Source: Actinocrinis sp035946395 (GTDB taxonomy: Bacteria > Actinomycetota > Actinomycetes > Streptomycetales > Catenulisporaceae). From it: a stretch of 64,000 bases of DNA. A program made the position numbers and the translations under genes. Location of the stretch: positions 7,599 to 71,598 of the forward strand of contig NZ_DASYZI010000258.1 of the NCBI RefSeq assembly GCF_035946395.1, written 5' to 3'. The notes beneath the pieces are model-generated. The model did no database searches, was not told the origin of the DNA, and was given only the letters and a program-made list of their open reading frames with translations. The first letter of the stretch is position 1, and each line of letters begins with the position of its first letter. Shown here piece after piece: positions 28,398 to 37,489 of this stretch.

Positions 28398-28976
28398 TCA
28401 AGCAGAGCCGGCGGTCAGCTGCGCGAGTGCCTTGACCGTGTTCCAGTTCCGGCCGGTCGCGACGACGCCCTTCGTGCGCGTCGCAGGCTTCGACAGCGCC
28501 GCGGCCAGAGCTGAGCGGCCCATCCCGCCGGGAAGATAGAGGTACATCACGCGGTCGCCGAAGCGGAACTCCTCGGGCAGGAGCGCCTCCCGATCGATGT
28601 CCGCATAACGGTCCGTGTCGACGGGCTCCGCGTAAAACGTCGCGTGCAGATGCTTGCCGGCCACGTCGTCCGCCGGGAACGGGCACGCCTCGATCACGGC
28701 GCTCAGGTACTCGCTCGTGCGTACCACGCACGGCACTTCGAATCCGAAGCGGTCCTTGAGCGCCGCCGAAATCCGCGCCGCGATCGCGGGCTCGTCGTCT
28801 TCGGCGCCGCCGCCATCGCGACTGTCACCCGCGTCGAAGACGGCGTTTCCACTCGCAAGATAGGTGCGGGCGTCGCCGTAGCCCAGGTCGGCGAGCAGTT
28901 GACGCAGGTCCGCCATCGGGACCTGGCGCTTCCCCACGTTGACCGCCGCGAGCAGCGCGGCGTAACGGGTCGTCAC
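28398..28976 (-). CDS. DUF1697 family protein
   Basis: 192 residues from GTG 28976, which overlaps the stop of the upstream gene (GTGA). It shows YAALLAAVNVGKRQVPMADLRQLLADLGY and YLASGNAVF, the hallmarks of DUF1697, plus the C-terminal RNWNTVKALAQL. The family is common but its function is unknown. Confidence 0.88.
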   Translation of the reverse strand: MTTRYAALLAAVNVGKRQVPMADLRQLLADLGYGDARTYLASGNAVFDAGDSRDGGGAEDDEPAIAARISAALKDRFGFEVPCVVRTSEYLSAVIEACPFPADDVAGKHLHATFYAEPVDTDRYADIDREALLPEEFRFGDRVMYLYLPGGMGRSALAAALSKPATRTKGVVATGRNWNTVKALAQLTAGSA

Positions 28977-29269
28977 TTCGCCGCTTCCGTACACAACACG
29001 AAGGCGGCGGTGCCCTTCGGGTACTCGACGAAGGCGTGTGTGGTGCCGCTCACCGCGTCGCACTGGTTCGAGTCGTCGCCGGCGAACTTGGCCAGTACAC
29101 GCAACGCGCCCCTGCCGTCGCACGACACGTGGACCAGTTGGCCCGCCTTCGGAATCGCGACGCAGTCACCGACGGACGCGTAGTGGCTCTTGCCCTGGTT
29201 CACCCAGTAGAGGTAGCCCGCGATGACGAGCGCCCCGGCGACGATTGCCCACACCACCTTGCGCGACAT
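28973..29269 (-). CDS. LppU/SCO3897-type membrane-anchored protein
   Basis: 98 residues: one N-terminal membrane helix (VVWAIVAGALVIAGYLYWV), then an extracytoplasmic domain with four cysteines (VGDCVAIP, HVSCDG, NQCDAV, FVLCTE) that probably form two disulfides. The pattern and the position two genes from ino1 agree with the LppU/SCO3897 family. Function unknown. Confidence 0.7.
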   Translation of the reverse strand: MSRKVVWAIVAGALVIAGYLYWVNQGKSHYASVGDCVAIPKAGQLVHVSCDGRGALRVLAKFAGDDSNQCDAVSGTTHAFVEYPKGTAAFVLCTEAAK

Positions 29270-29374
29270 GGGGCGAGCCTACCGGTCCGGCCGTGTTACG
29301 GCCCCGGTCAGGCCAGTGCCCCGGCAGCCTCTCCGACGCCGGGGCACTGCGGATTGCTCGGGCGCTGCGCGCCG

Positions 29375-30454
29375 TCAGCGGTCGACTTCGGCCCGGATGA
29401 ACTTCTCGACCGCGTCACGCGCCTCGTCGTCGAAGTACTGGACCGGCGGCGACTTCATGAAGTACGACGAGGCCGACAGGATCGGGCCGCCGATCCCCCG
29501 GTCCAGCGCGATCTTCGCGCACCGCACCGCGTCGATGATGACGCCCGCCGAGTTCGGCGAGTCCCAGACCTCCAGCTTGTACTCCAGGTTCAGCGGCACG
29601 TCGCCGAAGGCACGGCCTTCGAGGCGCACGTACGCCCACTTGCGGTCGTCGAGCCAGGAGACGTAGTCGGACGGGCCGATGTGCACGTTGGTCTTGCCGA
29701 TGTCGTGCGAGAGCTGCGAGGTGACCGCCTGGGTCTTGGAGATCTTCTTGGACTCCAGCCGCTCGCGCTCAAGCATGTTCATGAAGTCCATGTTGCCGCC
29801 GACGTTCAGCTGCATGGTCCGGTCGAGCACGACGCCGCGGTCCTCGAACAGCTTGGCCAGCACCCGGTGCGTGATGGTCGCGCCGACCTGCGACTTGATG
29901 TCGTCGCCGACGATCGGCACGCCGGCCTCGGTGAACTTGTCCGCCCACTCCTTGGTGCCCGCGATGAAGACCGGCAGGGCGTTGACGAACGCCACCTTCG
30001 CGTCGATCGCGGCCTGCGCGTAGAACTTGGCGGCCTGCTCGGAACCCACCGGCAGGTAGCACACCAGCACGTCGGCGCGCACGTCCTTGAGCGCCTGGAC
30101 GACGTCCACCGGCTCCTCGGGCGACTGCTCGATGGTCTCCAGGTAGTACTTGCCCAGCCCGTCGAGGGTGTGGCCGCGCTGCACGATCACGCCGGTCGGC
30201 GGGACGTCGGCGATCTTGATCGTGTTGTTCTCGGAGGCGTTGATGGCGTGCGCCAGGTCCTGGCCGACCTTCTTGGCGTCCACGTCGAACGCGGCCACGA
30301 ACTCGATGTCGTGGACGTGGTAATCACCGAACTGCACGTGCATCAGGCCCGGCACTCTTGAGGACGGGTCGGCGTCCTTGTAGTACTCGACGCCCTGCAC
30401 GAGGGATGAGGCGCAGTTGCCCACGCCCACGATGGCTACGCGAACCGAACCCAT
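29375..30454 (-). CDS. ino1: Inositol-3-phosphate synthase
   Basis: 359 residues. It converts glucose-6-phosphate to myo-inositol-3-phosphate, the first step to inositol lipids and mycothiol. It shows the NAD-binding start VRVAIVGVGNCASSLVQG and the catalytic core LNVGGNMDFMNM with the phosphate-binding SHDIGKTNVHIGPSDYV. Size matches the actinobacterial/archaeal short form. It lies 97 bases downstream of padR in the same direction and may be controlled by it. Confidence 0.96.
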   Translation of the reverse strand: MGSVRVAIVGVGNCASSLVQGVEYYKDADPSSRVPGLMHVQFGDYHVHDIEFVAAFDVDAKKVGQDLAHAINASENNTIKIADVPPTGVIVQRGHTLDGLGKYYLETIEQSPEEPVDVVQALKDVRADVLVCYLPVGSEQAAKFYAQAAIDAKVAFVNALPVFIAGTKEWADKFTEAGVPIVGDDIKSQVGATITHRVLAKLFEDRGVVLDRTMQLNVGGNMDFMNMLERERLESKKISKTQAVTSQLSHDIGKTNVHIGPSDYVSWLDDRKWAYVRLEGRAFGDVPLNLEYKLEVWDSPNSAGVIIDAVRCAKIALDRGIGGPILSASSYFMKSPPVQYFDDEARDAVEKFIRAEVDR

Positions 30455-30551
30455 GCGGTCTTGCTCCTTCTGGTAGTGGATATTCGGTGGGCGGGTTTGG
30501 TCGCGCCCTCGAAATCTCGGGACCTGCTCGCCCGCGATCCGCCCGTGGGCC

Positions 30552-31190
30552 TCAGAGGGCCGGCGGGCCCACCTGCGGACCCAGTTGCTGGTCGTGCTCG
30601 GTCTTGATCAGCTCATTGAGCCAGCGCACTTCACGCTCCACCGATTCGAGGCCGTGCCGCTGCGCCTCCAGGGTGTAGCGGTCCAGCCGCTCCCGGGTGC
30701 GGATCAGCGACTGGCGGAACAGGTCGAGCCGCTCTTCGAGGCGCGAGCGGCGCCCCTCCAGGATCCGCAGCCTGACCGCCGCGTCGGTGCGGCCGAAGAA
30801 GGCGAAGTGCACGCCGAAGTTCTCGTCCTCCCAGGCCGAAGGGCCGGCGTCGGACAACAGTCGGCTGAACTGCTCCTCGCCCTCCGGGGTCAGCCGGTAG
30901 ACGATCTTCGACCGGCGCGCCGGGCCGCCCGGCCCGGTGTGCGCCGCGGTGCTCCTGGCGGAGGCGCGGGCGGGGGTCCGGCGCGGCGCCGCGGGCGCGG
31001 CCTGCGCGTCCTCGACCAGCCAGCCCCGCGCGACCAGCTCCTTGAGACACGGATAGAGCGAGCCGTAGGAGAACATGCGCAACGAGCCGAGCAGCACGTT
31101 GAGACGCTTGCGCAGCTCATATCCGTGCATCGGAGACTCGTGAAGCAGGCCGAGGACGGCGAACTCCAGCACTCCGGAGCGCTTCGCCAC
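30552..31190 (-). CDS. PadR-family transcriptional regulator
   Basis: 212 residues from GTG 31190, with AGGAGG four to five bases upstream. The N-terminal winged helix is LEFAVLGLLHESPMHGYELRKRL with FSYGSLYPCLKELVARGWL. A 35-residue Ala/Arg/Thr-rich linker precedes the wing (KIVYRLTPEGEEQF). A C-terminal coiled coil mediates dimerisation. Its neighbour ino1 and the palindrome at 31306 are the likely targets. Confidence 0.92.
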   Translation of the reverse strand: MAKRSGVLEFAVLGLLHESPMHGYELRKRLNVLLGSLRMFSYGSLYPCLKELVARGWLVEDAQAAPAAPRRTPARASARSTAAHTGPGGPARRSKIVYRLTPEGEEQFSRLLSDAGPSAWEDENFGVHFAFFGRTDAAVRLRILEGRRSRLEERLDLFRQSLIRTRERLDRYTLEAQRHGLESVEREVRWLNELIKTEHDQQLGPQVGPPAL

Positions 31191-31576
31191 CGGGCCTCCT
31201 CGTCGCTCGGTCCGATCCCGGCGCCGGGATCGGATGACCATTGGTCTTCCACCGTCGGACCGCAGGTTGTACGGTACGTGTCCACACGGCGAAGACCACT
31301 CGAAACGATGTATCGGTTCGATACATCGACACGATAGATGTGAGCGGCGTGGCTGACAAGTCCGCCGCACAGCAGGTGTACGAGAGCGCTCGTTACCCGT
31401 CCTTGCGGACATTGACGGGCAAGATCCCGTAAATCGATCACCCGACTTCAGCCGACTTGGGCAGTCGGCGTACCCTGCTTGCCAATCGCGTCGTCTCGGC
31501 GCGGGGAACCGTCCTCGGAAGGGAGTTCGTCTTCCGGGGAGGGCCACGAAAGAGGCACAGGGAGCTGACGCGGCTT
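31191..31576. other. Divergent promoter region padR / PBP
   Basis: 386 bases between divergent genes. It contains the perfect dyad listed below and a nearby half-site (CGATAGATG at ~31331-31340), and no gene. Promoters for both directions must lie here. Confidence 0.6.
31306..31328. promoter_or_regulatory. Probable PadR operator, 10-3-10 palindrome
   Basis: Perfect ten-base arms (CGATGTATCG and its complement) flank GTT. The arms contain the ATGT...ACAT core often bound by PadR proteins, 116 bases upstream of padR and 249 bases upstream of the PBP gene. The operator role is inferred from symmetry and place. Confidence 0.65.
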
Positions 31577-34500
31577 ATGGGCGGAGATCACGAGTACGGA
31601 CGCGGCGACGCGTCTGGAGACGGCTCACGGTCCTACGGGGGCGGCAGACGCGGCTACGGCTCCCAGCCAGGCGAGGGCGAGAACCCTGCCAGCGGCGCGG
31701 ATCAGGGCGGGGCCGACCGCGGGTATGGCGGATCCGCACCGCGCGGCTACGGCGATCCCGGGCAGGGCGACCGTGGATACGGCGCCTCGGGCGGCTCACG
31801 CGGCTACGGCCAGGACAGCGGCTCGGACCGTGGCTACGGTGGAGCCGGAGGCGGAAGCGGGGACTCGCGCGGCTACGGTCAGCCCTCTGTCGACCCTCAG
31901 GCCGGCGGGCACCGCGGCAGCAGTCACCGCGCCCGCGGGCAGCAGGGCCCGATCCCCGGTGAAATCGTCTACGGCGGCGCAGGCGTTCCAGGCGGAACCC
32001 GGCAGATGCCGTCCTTCCCCGACCAGCCGACCCGCGCGGGTGAAGACGCCCCCGGCGGACCGGGCCGTCGCTCCCGCATCGAAGAACGCCGGGCCGCCAG
32101 GTCCGGCGCCGAAGGCACACCCGAGTACGCGCCAGGACAGGGGCGCTCCGACCGGTACGGTCCGAGCGCCATCGACGGCCGGGGCACCAGGAACGGGGCC
32201 GGGCGGCGCGCAGCCGAGCGCGCGGCCGGCCGGCCGGTCAAGAAGACCGGCTACCACCGGTACTTCGACTACCCGCGCACCGGCATGGCCGGCTGGCGGC
32301 AGTTCGTGCCGTCGATCAAGCAGGTCAGCTCCTTCATGCTGGCCGGCTTCTTCCTGCTGATCGGCCTGGTCGCGTACGAGTACGCCACGGTGCAGATCCC
32401 CACCGCCGAGTCGCTGGCCTCCACCGCGCAGGTGACCAACTTCACCTACGACGACGGCAGCACCACCTTCGCCACCATGGGCTCGAAGAACCGCCAGACG
32501 GTGAACATAAGCCAGATCCCGCCGGTGATGCAGAACGCGATCATCGCGGCGGAGGACAAGACCTTCCGCACGAATCCGGGCATCTCCTACACCGGCATGA
32601 TCCGCTCGTTCATCAACGACGTGGAGGGCAAGCCGCTGCAAGGGGGCTCGACGCTGACCCAGCAGTTCGTCAAGAACGCCTACCTGACGCAGAACCAGAC
32701 GTTCAGCCGGAAGATGGACGAGATCTTCATAGCGCTCAAGATCGGCCACACCTGGACCAAGGACCGGGTGATGCAGGAGTACCTGAACACGGTCTTCTTC
32801 GGCCGCAACTCGTACGGGGTCGAGGCCGCGTCGAAGGCCTGGCTCGGCAAGGACATCAGCCAGATCACCAGCCCGTCCGACGCGGCGTTCCTGGCCTCGC
32901 TGGTCAACGAGCCGACCAACTTCAGCAAGGGCTGGGACTCGACCGAGGATCCGGCGACGCAGCAGTACTGGCAGGGCCAGCTCAAGACGCGCTGGGGCGC
33001 GGTACTGCAAAACATGCAGTCGTACGGGCTGATCAGCCAGGCCGACTACACGGCCGCCGCGGCGAAGTTCCCGGCCGTGGTCACGCAGGCGAGCACCACC
33101 GAGACGGCCGAGCAGCAGCAGATGCAGCAGGCGGTCAAGAACTGGATAGATTCCTACGCGGCCGCCAACCCGAACAGCAACATCCCGTCGCTGAGCGACA
33201 TAGAATCCGGCTCCGGCGGCTACACCATCGTCACCACCTTCAACCAGAAGTACATGGCGTTGGCCAAGCAGGCGGTCCAGGACCAGCTGCTCTCCAAGCT
33301 GAACAACAAGGACTGGTACGACCAGAACCTGTATCCGGCGCTGGCCGCGGTGGATCCGACGACCGGCGAACTGGTCGCCTTCTACGGTGGGACCACGCAG
33401 TACAACTGGGCCACCCAGGGGCAGGTGCAGCCCGGCTCGACATTCAAGGCATTCACACTGGCGACCGCGTTCAAGCAGAACATCTCGCCGGACAGCTACA
33501 TCAGCGGCGACTCGCCGTGGCCGAAGCCCGGCGACACGACCGAACAGCAGCAGGCCGCTGGTGACCCGCCGGTGAAGAACGACGACGGCTCGCACGGGAT
33601 GATCACCATCAACACGGCCACCGCCGCGTCGGTGAACACCGCGTTCGTGCGCCTGTCCAACCAGGTCACGTACAAGGACGTGATGCAGACGATCAACGAC
33701 CTGGGTATCAACTCCAAGAACGCCCAGGGCCTGGCGGACAACGCCCGACTCACCCTCGGCATCTCGGCGGTGAGCCCCGCCCGGATGGCGTCGGCGTACA
33801 GCGCGTTCGCCGACAACGGCGCGCAGTACCCGCTGATCGAGGTCAAGGAGATCAAGAACAGCGACGGCAGCACGGACTGGAAGCCGAACGCCAGGCCGAC
33901 GCAGGCGCTCGACCCGAACGTCGCCGAGACCGTCACCCAGACGCTGACGCACGTCACGCAGGACAAGGACGGCACGGCGTACGGCGCGTCCGACCAGACC
34001 GGGCTACAGAACATCGCGGGCAAGACCGGCACCTCGACCATGGACATGAACACGCTCCAGCAGAAGTACCCGGACATCTACGACAAGACGCAGAACGGGT
34101 ACTTCACCACGGCGGCCGTGTGGTTCAACGGCTACACGCCGAAGCTGGAAGCCGCGGTCGCGGTGTCCCGCTGGATCAACGAGAAGGGCACGATGATCCA
34201 GGCCCCGGTGGACAACATCAACGGCTCGGGCTTCTCCTTCGGCGCCTCGGTCTCGCTGCCGATCTGGTCCGAGTTCATGAAGCTGATGCAGGGGACGAAC
34301 TCCAAGTTCACCGGGGACCCGGCCTTCCCGGCCCCGAACACCTCGACGATGCAGATACAGAACAGCCCGTCGGCCAGCCCGTCGGCCTCCGCGTCCCCCA
34401 CGAAGTCGTCGGGCAAGGGCCACGGCGGCCCCGGCGGCCCGTCCGGGACGGCGACGCCGACTGAAAGTTCCAGCCCGACCCCCTCGTCGACCTGCACGCC

Positions 34501-34609
34501 GCAGTTCCTGTTCGGCGGCTGCCAGGGCGGCGGCGGTGGAGGCGGCGGCACGCCGACGCCGAGCGCGAGCGGTGTATCCGGGTCTCCAACGGCCATCAGG
34601 AAGCACTAA
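31577..34609 (+). CDS. Class A penicillin-binding protein
   Basis: 1,010 residues from ATG 31577. The first ~150 residues are a disordered Gly/Tyr/Ser-rich tail with many RGYG units. A single membrane helix follows (SFMLAGFFLLIGLVAYEYATV). The GT51 glycosyltransferase shows AIIAAEDKTFRTNPGIS and LQGGSTLTQQFVKNAYL. The transpeptidase has the SxxK motif (PGSTFKAFTL), SVN (SVNTAF) and KTG (GKTGTST). The tail is again Ser/Pro/Gly-rich. It polymerises and cross-links peptidoglycan outside the membrane. The GT87 gene follows after 41 bases. Confidence 0.95.
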   Translation: MGGDHEYGRGDASGDGSRSYGGGRRGYGSQPGEGENPASGADQGGADRGYGGSAPRGYGDPGQGDRGYGASGGSRGYGQDSGSDRGYGGAGGGSGDSRGYGQPSVDPQAGGHRGSSHRARGQQGPIPGEIVYGGAGVPGGTRQMPSFPDQPTRAGEDAPGGPGRRSRIEERRAARSGAEGTPEYAPGQGRSDRYGPSAIDGRGTRNGAGRRAAERAAGRPVKKTGYHRYFDYPRTGMAGWRQFVPSIKQVSSFMLAGFFLLIGLVAYEYATVQIPTAESLASTAQVTNFTYDDGSTTFATMGSKNRQTVNISQIPPVMQNAIIAAEDKTFRTNPGISYTGMIRSFINDVEGKPLQGGSTLTQQFVKNAYLTQNQTFSRKMDEIFIALKIGHTWTKDRVMQEYLNTVFFGRNSYGVEAASKAWLGKDISQITSPSDAAFLASLVNEPTNFSKGWDSTEDPATQQYWQGQLKTRWGAVLQNMQSYGLISQADYTAAAAKFPAVVTQASTTETAEQQQMQQAVKNWIDSYAAANPNSNIPSLSDIESGSGGYTIVTTFNQKYMALAKQAVQDQLLSKLNNKDWYDQNLYPALAAVDPTTGELVAFYGGTTQYNWATQGQVQPGSTFKAFTLATAFKQNISPDSYISGDSPWPKPGDTTEQQQAAGDPPVKNDDGSHGMITINTATAASVNTAFVRLSNQVTYKDVMQTINDLGINSKNAQGLADNARLTLGISAVSPARMASAYSAFADNGAQYPLIEVKEIKNSDGSTDWKPNARPTQALDPNVAETVTQTLTHVTQDKDGTAYGASDQTGLQNIAGKTGTSTMDMNTLQQKYPDIYDKTQNGYFTTAAVWFNGYTPKLEAAVAVSRWINEKGTMIQAPVDNINGSGFSFGASVSLPIWSEFMKLMQGTNSKFTGDPAFPAPNTSTMQIQNSPSASPSASASPTKSSGKGHGGPGGPSGTATPTESSSPTPSSTCTPQFLFGGCQGGGGGGGGTPTPSASGVSGSPTAIRKH

Positions 34610-34650
34610 GAAGAAAGCAGAGCGCTTCGAAGAGCCTTAGCGGAGCCGCT

Positions 34651-36204
34651 ATGGTAACGCGCATGACGGTCAGCACTGCCGAACTGGACGACGCCTCCGA
34701 GTCGCGCGAGCCGCAGCACGCCGCGCGCCCGGCCCTGCTCGGCATCACCGCGCCGAGTCTCGACGACCCGGTGATGAACGTCGGCGCCGACGGCTTCGGC
34801 GGCGTGCACGGCAAGCGGGCGCGGCTGCCGCGCACCCGGGCGGGCATGGCGTTCCTGCTGATCGTGCTGACGCTGTTGTCCACCGCGATCGGCATCGGCA
34901 TGCGCGAGCCGTGCTTCAACTCGTCGTGGACCGGCGGCGGGAATCAGCAGTACACGCACATGTGCTACACGGACATCCCGTTCATGTACCAGGGCCGCGG
35001 CTTCTCGCAGGGTGAGGTCGCGTACTTCTCGACCAACCCGAACGATTACCTGGAGTACCCGGTCATCACCGGGGCCGCGATGGAGACCGCGGCGCTGCTG
35101 GCCAGGCACGTGCCCGGCGACGCGAACAACCAGGGCCGCTGGTTCTACGTGTTCACCACCTGGTTCCTGCTCGCCTTCGCCGCGATCACGGTGGTGGCGT
35201 TGATCGGGATCTCGGGGCCGCGTCCGTGGGACGCCGCGATGTTCGCGGTGGCCCCGGGCCTGATGCTCAACGGCACGATCAACTGGGACCTGATCGCGGT
35301 GGGCCTGGCGGCGGTGGCGCTGTTCGCCTGGGCCCGCCGCAGGCCGATGCTGGCCGGGGCCTTCATCGGCCTCGGCACCGCGGCCAAGCTGTACCCGGCG
35401 CTGCTGCTGGTGTCCCTGGTGCTGGTCTGCTGGCGGGCCGGGAAGATGAAGGAATGGGCGCAGTGCCTGTTCGGCGCGGTGGGCGCCTGGCTGGTGGTGA
35501 ACCTGCCGTTCGCGGTCGAGAACTGGCACTCCTGGGTCTACTTCTACACGTTCAACGACAAGCGCGGCGCCGACTGGGGCTCGCTGTGGCTGTTCCTCGA
35601 GTACAGCCCGCTGCACATGAACTTCACCTACAGTCAGATCAACACCTACTTCGCGGTGCTGCTGGCGCTCTCCTGCGTCGGCGTCGGCCTGATCGCCTGG
35701 CTGGCCCGCAACCGGCCGCGGGTGGCCCAGGTCGCGTTCCTGGTCGCGGCGGCGTTCATCCTGTTCAACAAGGTCTACTCGCCGCAGTACGTGCTCTGGC
35801 TCATCCCGCTCGCGGTGCTGGCCCGGCCGCGCTGGCGCGACTTCCTGATCTGGCAGGCCTGCGAAGTGCTGTACTACGGCGCGATCTGGCTCTACCTGGT
35901 CACCCTCAACACGCCGGAGCGCGGCCTGCCGCAGGGCGGCTACGACACGGCCATCGCGATCCACATCGGCGGCACGCTCTTCTTCGTGGTGCAGGTGATC
36001 CGAGACATCTTCGACACCCGGCGCGACCCGATCCGGGCCGGCGGCCACGACGACCCGGGCGGCGGCGTACTGGACGGCGCGCCGGACGTGTACGGCTTCC
36101 GCGACGTACTCGAAGACGTATCACCGAACGCGGTGGCGCCGGAAGAGGACCTGCAACTGGAACCGGAGCCGGAAGCCTCGCAACCCACCGAAGCGACCGC
36201 CTAG
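34651..36204 (+). CDS. GT87-family membrane glycosyltransferase
   Basis: 517 residues. About ten membrane helices are visible, starting MAFLLIVLTLLSTAIGIGM. Large loops contain YLEYPVITGAAMETAALL and GTAAKLYPALLLVSLVLVCW, and FNKVYSPQYVLWLIPLAVLA is typical of GT87 (DUF2029) polyprenyl-phosphate-dependent mannosyl/arabinosyltransferases. The C-terminal ~80 residues are acidic and cytoplasmic. It likely glycosylates lipid or wall polymers, in keeping with the PBP upstream. Confidence 0.88.
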   Translation: MVTRMTVSTAELDDASESREPQHAARPALLGITAPSLDDPVMNVGADGFGGVHGKRARLPRTRAGMAFLLIVLTLLSTAIGIGMREPCFNSSWTGGGNQQYTHMCYTDIPFMYQGRGFSQGEVAYFSTNPNDYLEYPVITGAAMETAALLARHVPGDANNQGRWFYVFTTWFLLAFAAITVVALIGISGPRPWDAAMFAVAPGLMLNGTINWDLIAVGLAAVALFAWARRRPMLAGAFIGLGTAAKLYPALLLVSLVLVCWRAGKMKEWAQCLFGAVGAWLVVNLPFAVENWHSWVYFYTFNDKRGADWGSLWLFLEYSPLHMNFTYSQINTYFAVLLALSCVGVGLIAWLARNRPRVAQVAFLVAAAFILFNKVYSPQYVLWLIPLAVLARPRWRDFLIWQACEVLYYGAIWLYLVTLNTPERGLPQGGYDTAIAIHIGGTLFFVVQVIRDIFDTRRDPIRAGGHDDPGGGVLDGAPDVYGFRDVLEDVSPNAVAPEEDLQLEPEPEASQPTEATA

Positions 36205-36264
36205 CGGTCCCGCGCCGGATGTTCGCCGCGTAGGAAATCGGCCATCCGCGCCCGGCTGCAAGGC

Positions 36265-36306
36265 GCCACAGTGCCCTCAAACTCGATTGTTTGAGGGCAC
36301 TGTGGC
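36265..36306. terminator. Bidirectional hairpin terminator
   Basis: Perfect 18-bp stem with a six-base loop (TCGATT) between the convergent GT87 and racemase genes. No long T-run follows on either strand. Partial copies of the right arm (GAGGGCGCTGTGGCAT and relatives) repeat to 36375. Confidence 0.7.
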
Positions 36307-36375
36307 ATATGAGGGCGCTGTGGCATAAGGGCACTTTGCACGAGTGCGCTGCTGTTTGAGGGCGCTGCGGCAACG
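36288..36375. repeat. Degenerate direct repeats of a terminator arm
   Basis: TTTGAGGGCACTGTGGCAT is followed at 36309 by ATGAGGGCGCTGTGGCAT, then by a weaker copy near 36327 and TTTGAGGGCGCTGCGGCA at 36355. They appear to be duplicated pieces of the hairpin at 36265. Confidence 0.55.
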
Positions 36376-36456
36376 CAGCCAGGCGGACTGTGTTTGATCA
36401 ACCGCGTGGGGCCGATTTCTGCGGCGAACTGCCAGCGTGAGACGCCGGCGCCGAGG

Positions 36457-37488
36457 TCAGCGCATGACGACCTGATCGAAGTGTGTCGAGGTGTGCCGCA
36501 GTTCGGCCGGCAGCTCGGCGCCCGGCTCCGGCGGGTCGACCTGACGCGGCAGGTACAGCATCGAAACCAGCATGTGCGGCGGCTCGGCGAACCACTGCTT
36601 GCGTCCCTGCCAGCGGAACGGTGACCGAGTCCGGTTCACGGCCGCGAGGCCCGAGCGCAGCAGTTCCTTCGCACGCGGCGCGAGCCCTCGCAGGGTGCGC
36701 GGCGCTTCGAGCCCGACGCCCTGCACCGTGCCGCCGCTGACCACCACGACCCAGCCGTCTTGACGCGATCGCGTCTGCCGGTAACCGATCCGGTCGCCGC
36801 GTTGCACCGGGAACGTGTCCAACACGGTCGCGCGGGCTTCGACGGCGGTCGGATCGCCGAGCCACAGCTGCGTGCCGATGCGTGGCCGGAACCGCGTTCG
36901 CGGAAAAGCCAGCTCCAGATCGGTGACCTCGGCGTGGTCCAGATGGCTGACATATATGGTCTCGACGCGGAACCCCGCGTCCGTGAGCGCCTCCACCCAG
37001 GATCGGGTCTCGGCGACGGGATCGGCCGCGGCGGGCCGGGCGAGCGGCAGGTGCAGCGAGAAACCGTCGACCCGCTGGCCACCCAGTGCCTCTGCCGCGA
37101 GCGGCAATTCGTCTGGCGCGATGCCCTGACGGCGCAGCGAGCTGCGGCAGTCGACGACCATCCGGTGGCCGGCCAGCTTCCGCACCGCGTCCACGGACGC
37201 GGCGGTACGCACCACGCGGTCGTCCGGAAGCGCCGGATCAAGGCCGTCGAGGTACGGATCGAGCACGATCACGTCGCCGGAGAAATAGTCGATCACCGAC
37301 GCGGCCTCGTCCTCCGTGCCCACGGCCAGCTGATCCACGCCAAGTGTGGCGGCCGCGCGCGCGAGCACCGGCACGGTGAAGCCGTAACCGTTGCCTTTGG
37401 CCACGGGCACCAGGTCGGGCTCGCTCCGTGTCACGCGCAGCTGATGATGTCGCCAGGCACTGCGGTCGACGTACAGGGTGAGCGGCAT
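36457..37488 (-). CDS. Alanine-racemase-like PLP enzyme
   Basis: 343 residues from ATG 37488, one base after the FemX-like stop, so the two are coupled. The PLP lysine lies in VPVAKGNGYGFTVPVLA, typical of the alanine racemase barrel, with VVDCRSSLRRQGI in place of the usual TGMNR loop. Together with the adjacent FemX-like transferase, a role in wall peptide synthesis is likely. Exact substrate not certain; a standalone alr may exist elsewhere. Confidence 0.82.
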   Translation of the reverse strand: MPLTLYVDRSAWRHHQLRVTRSEPDLVPVAKGNGYGFTVPVLARAAATLGVDQLAVGTEDEAASVIDYFSGDVIVLDPYLDGLDPALPDDRVVRTAASVDAVRKLAGHRMVVDCRSSLRRQGIAPDELPLAAEALGGQRVDGFSLHLPLARPAAADPVAETRSWVEALTDAGFRVETIYVSHLDHAEVTDLELAFPRTRFRPRIGTQLWLGDPTAVEARATVLDTFPVQRGDRIGYRQTRSRQDGWVVVVSGGTVQGVGLEAPRTLRGLAPRAKELLRSGLAAVNRTRSPFRWQGRKQWFAEPPHMLVSMLYLPRQVDPPEPGAELPAELRHTSTHFDQVVMR

Positions 37489-37489
37489 G

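Noticed and set aside
32000..33952. Minus-strand frame of over 700 codons opposite the PBP
   Set aside because: The PBP motifs (GT51, SxxK, SVN, KTG) are all on the plus strand; the opposite frame is a composition artefact.
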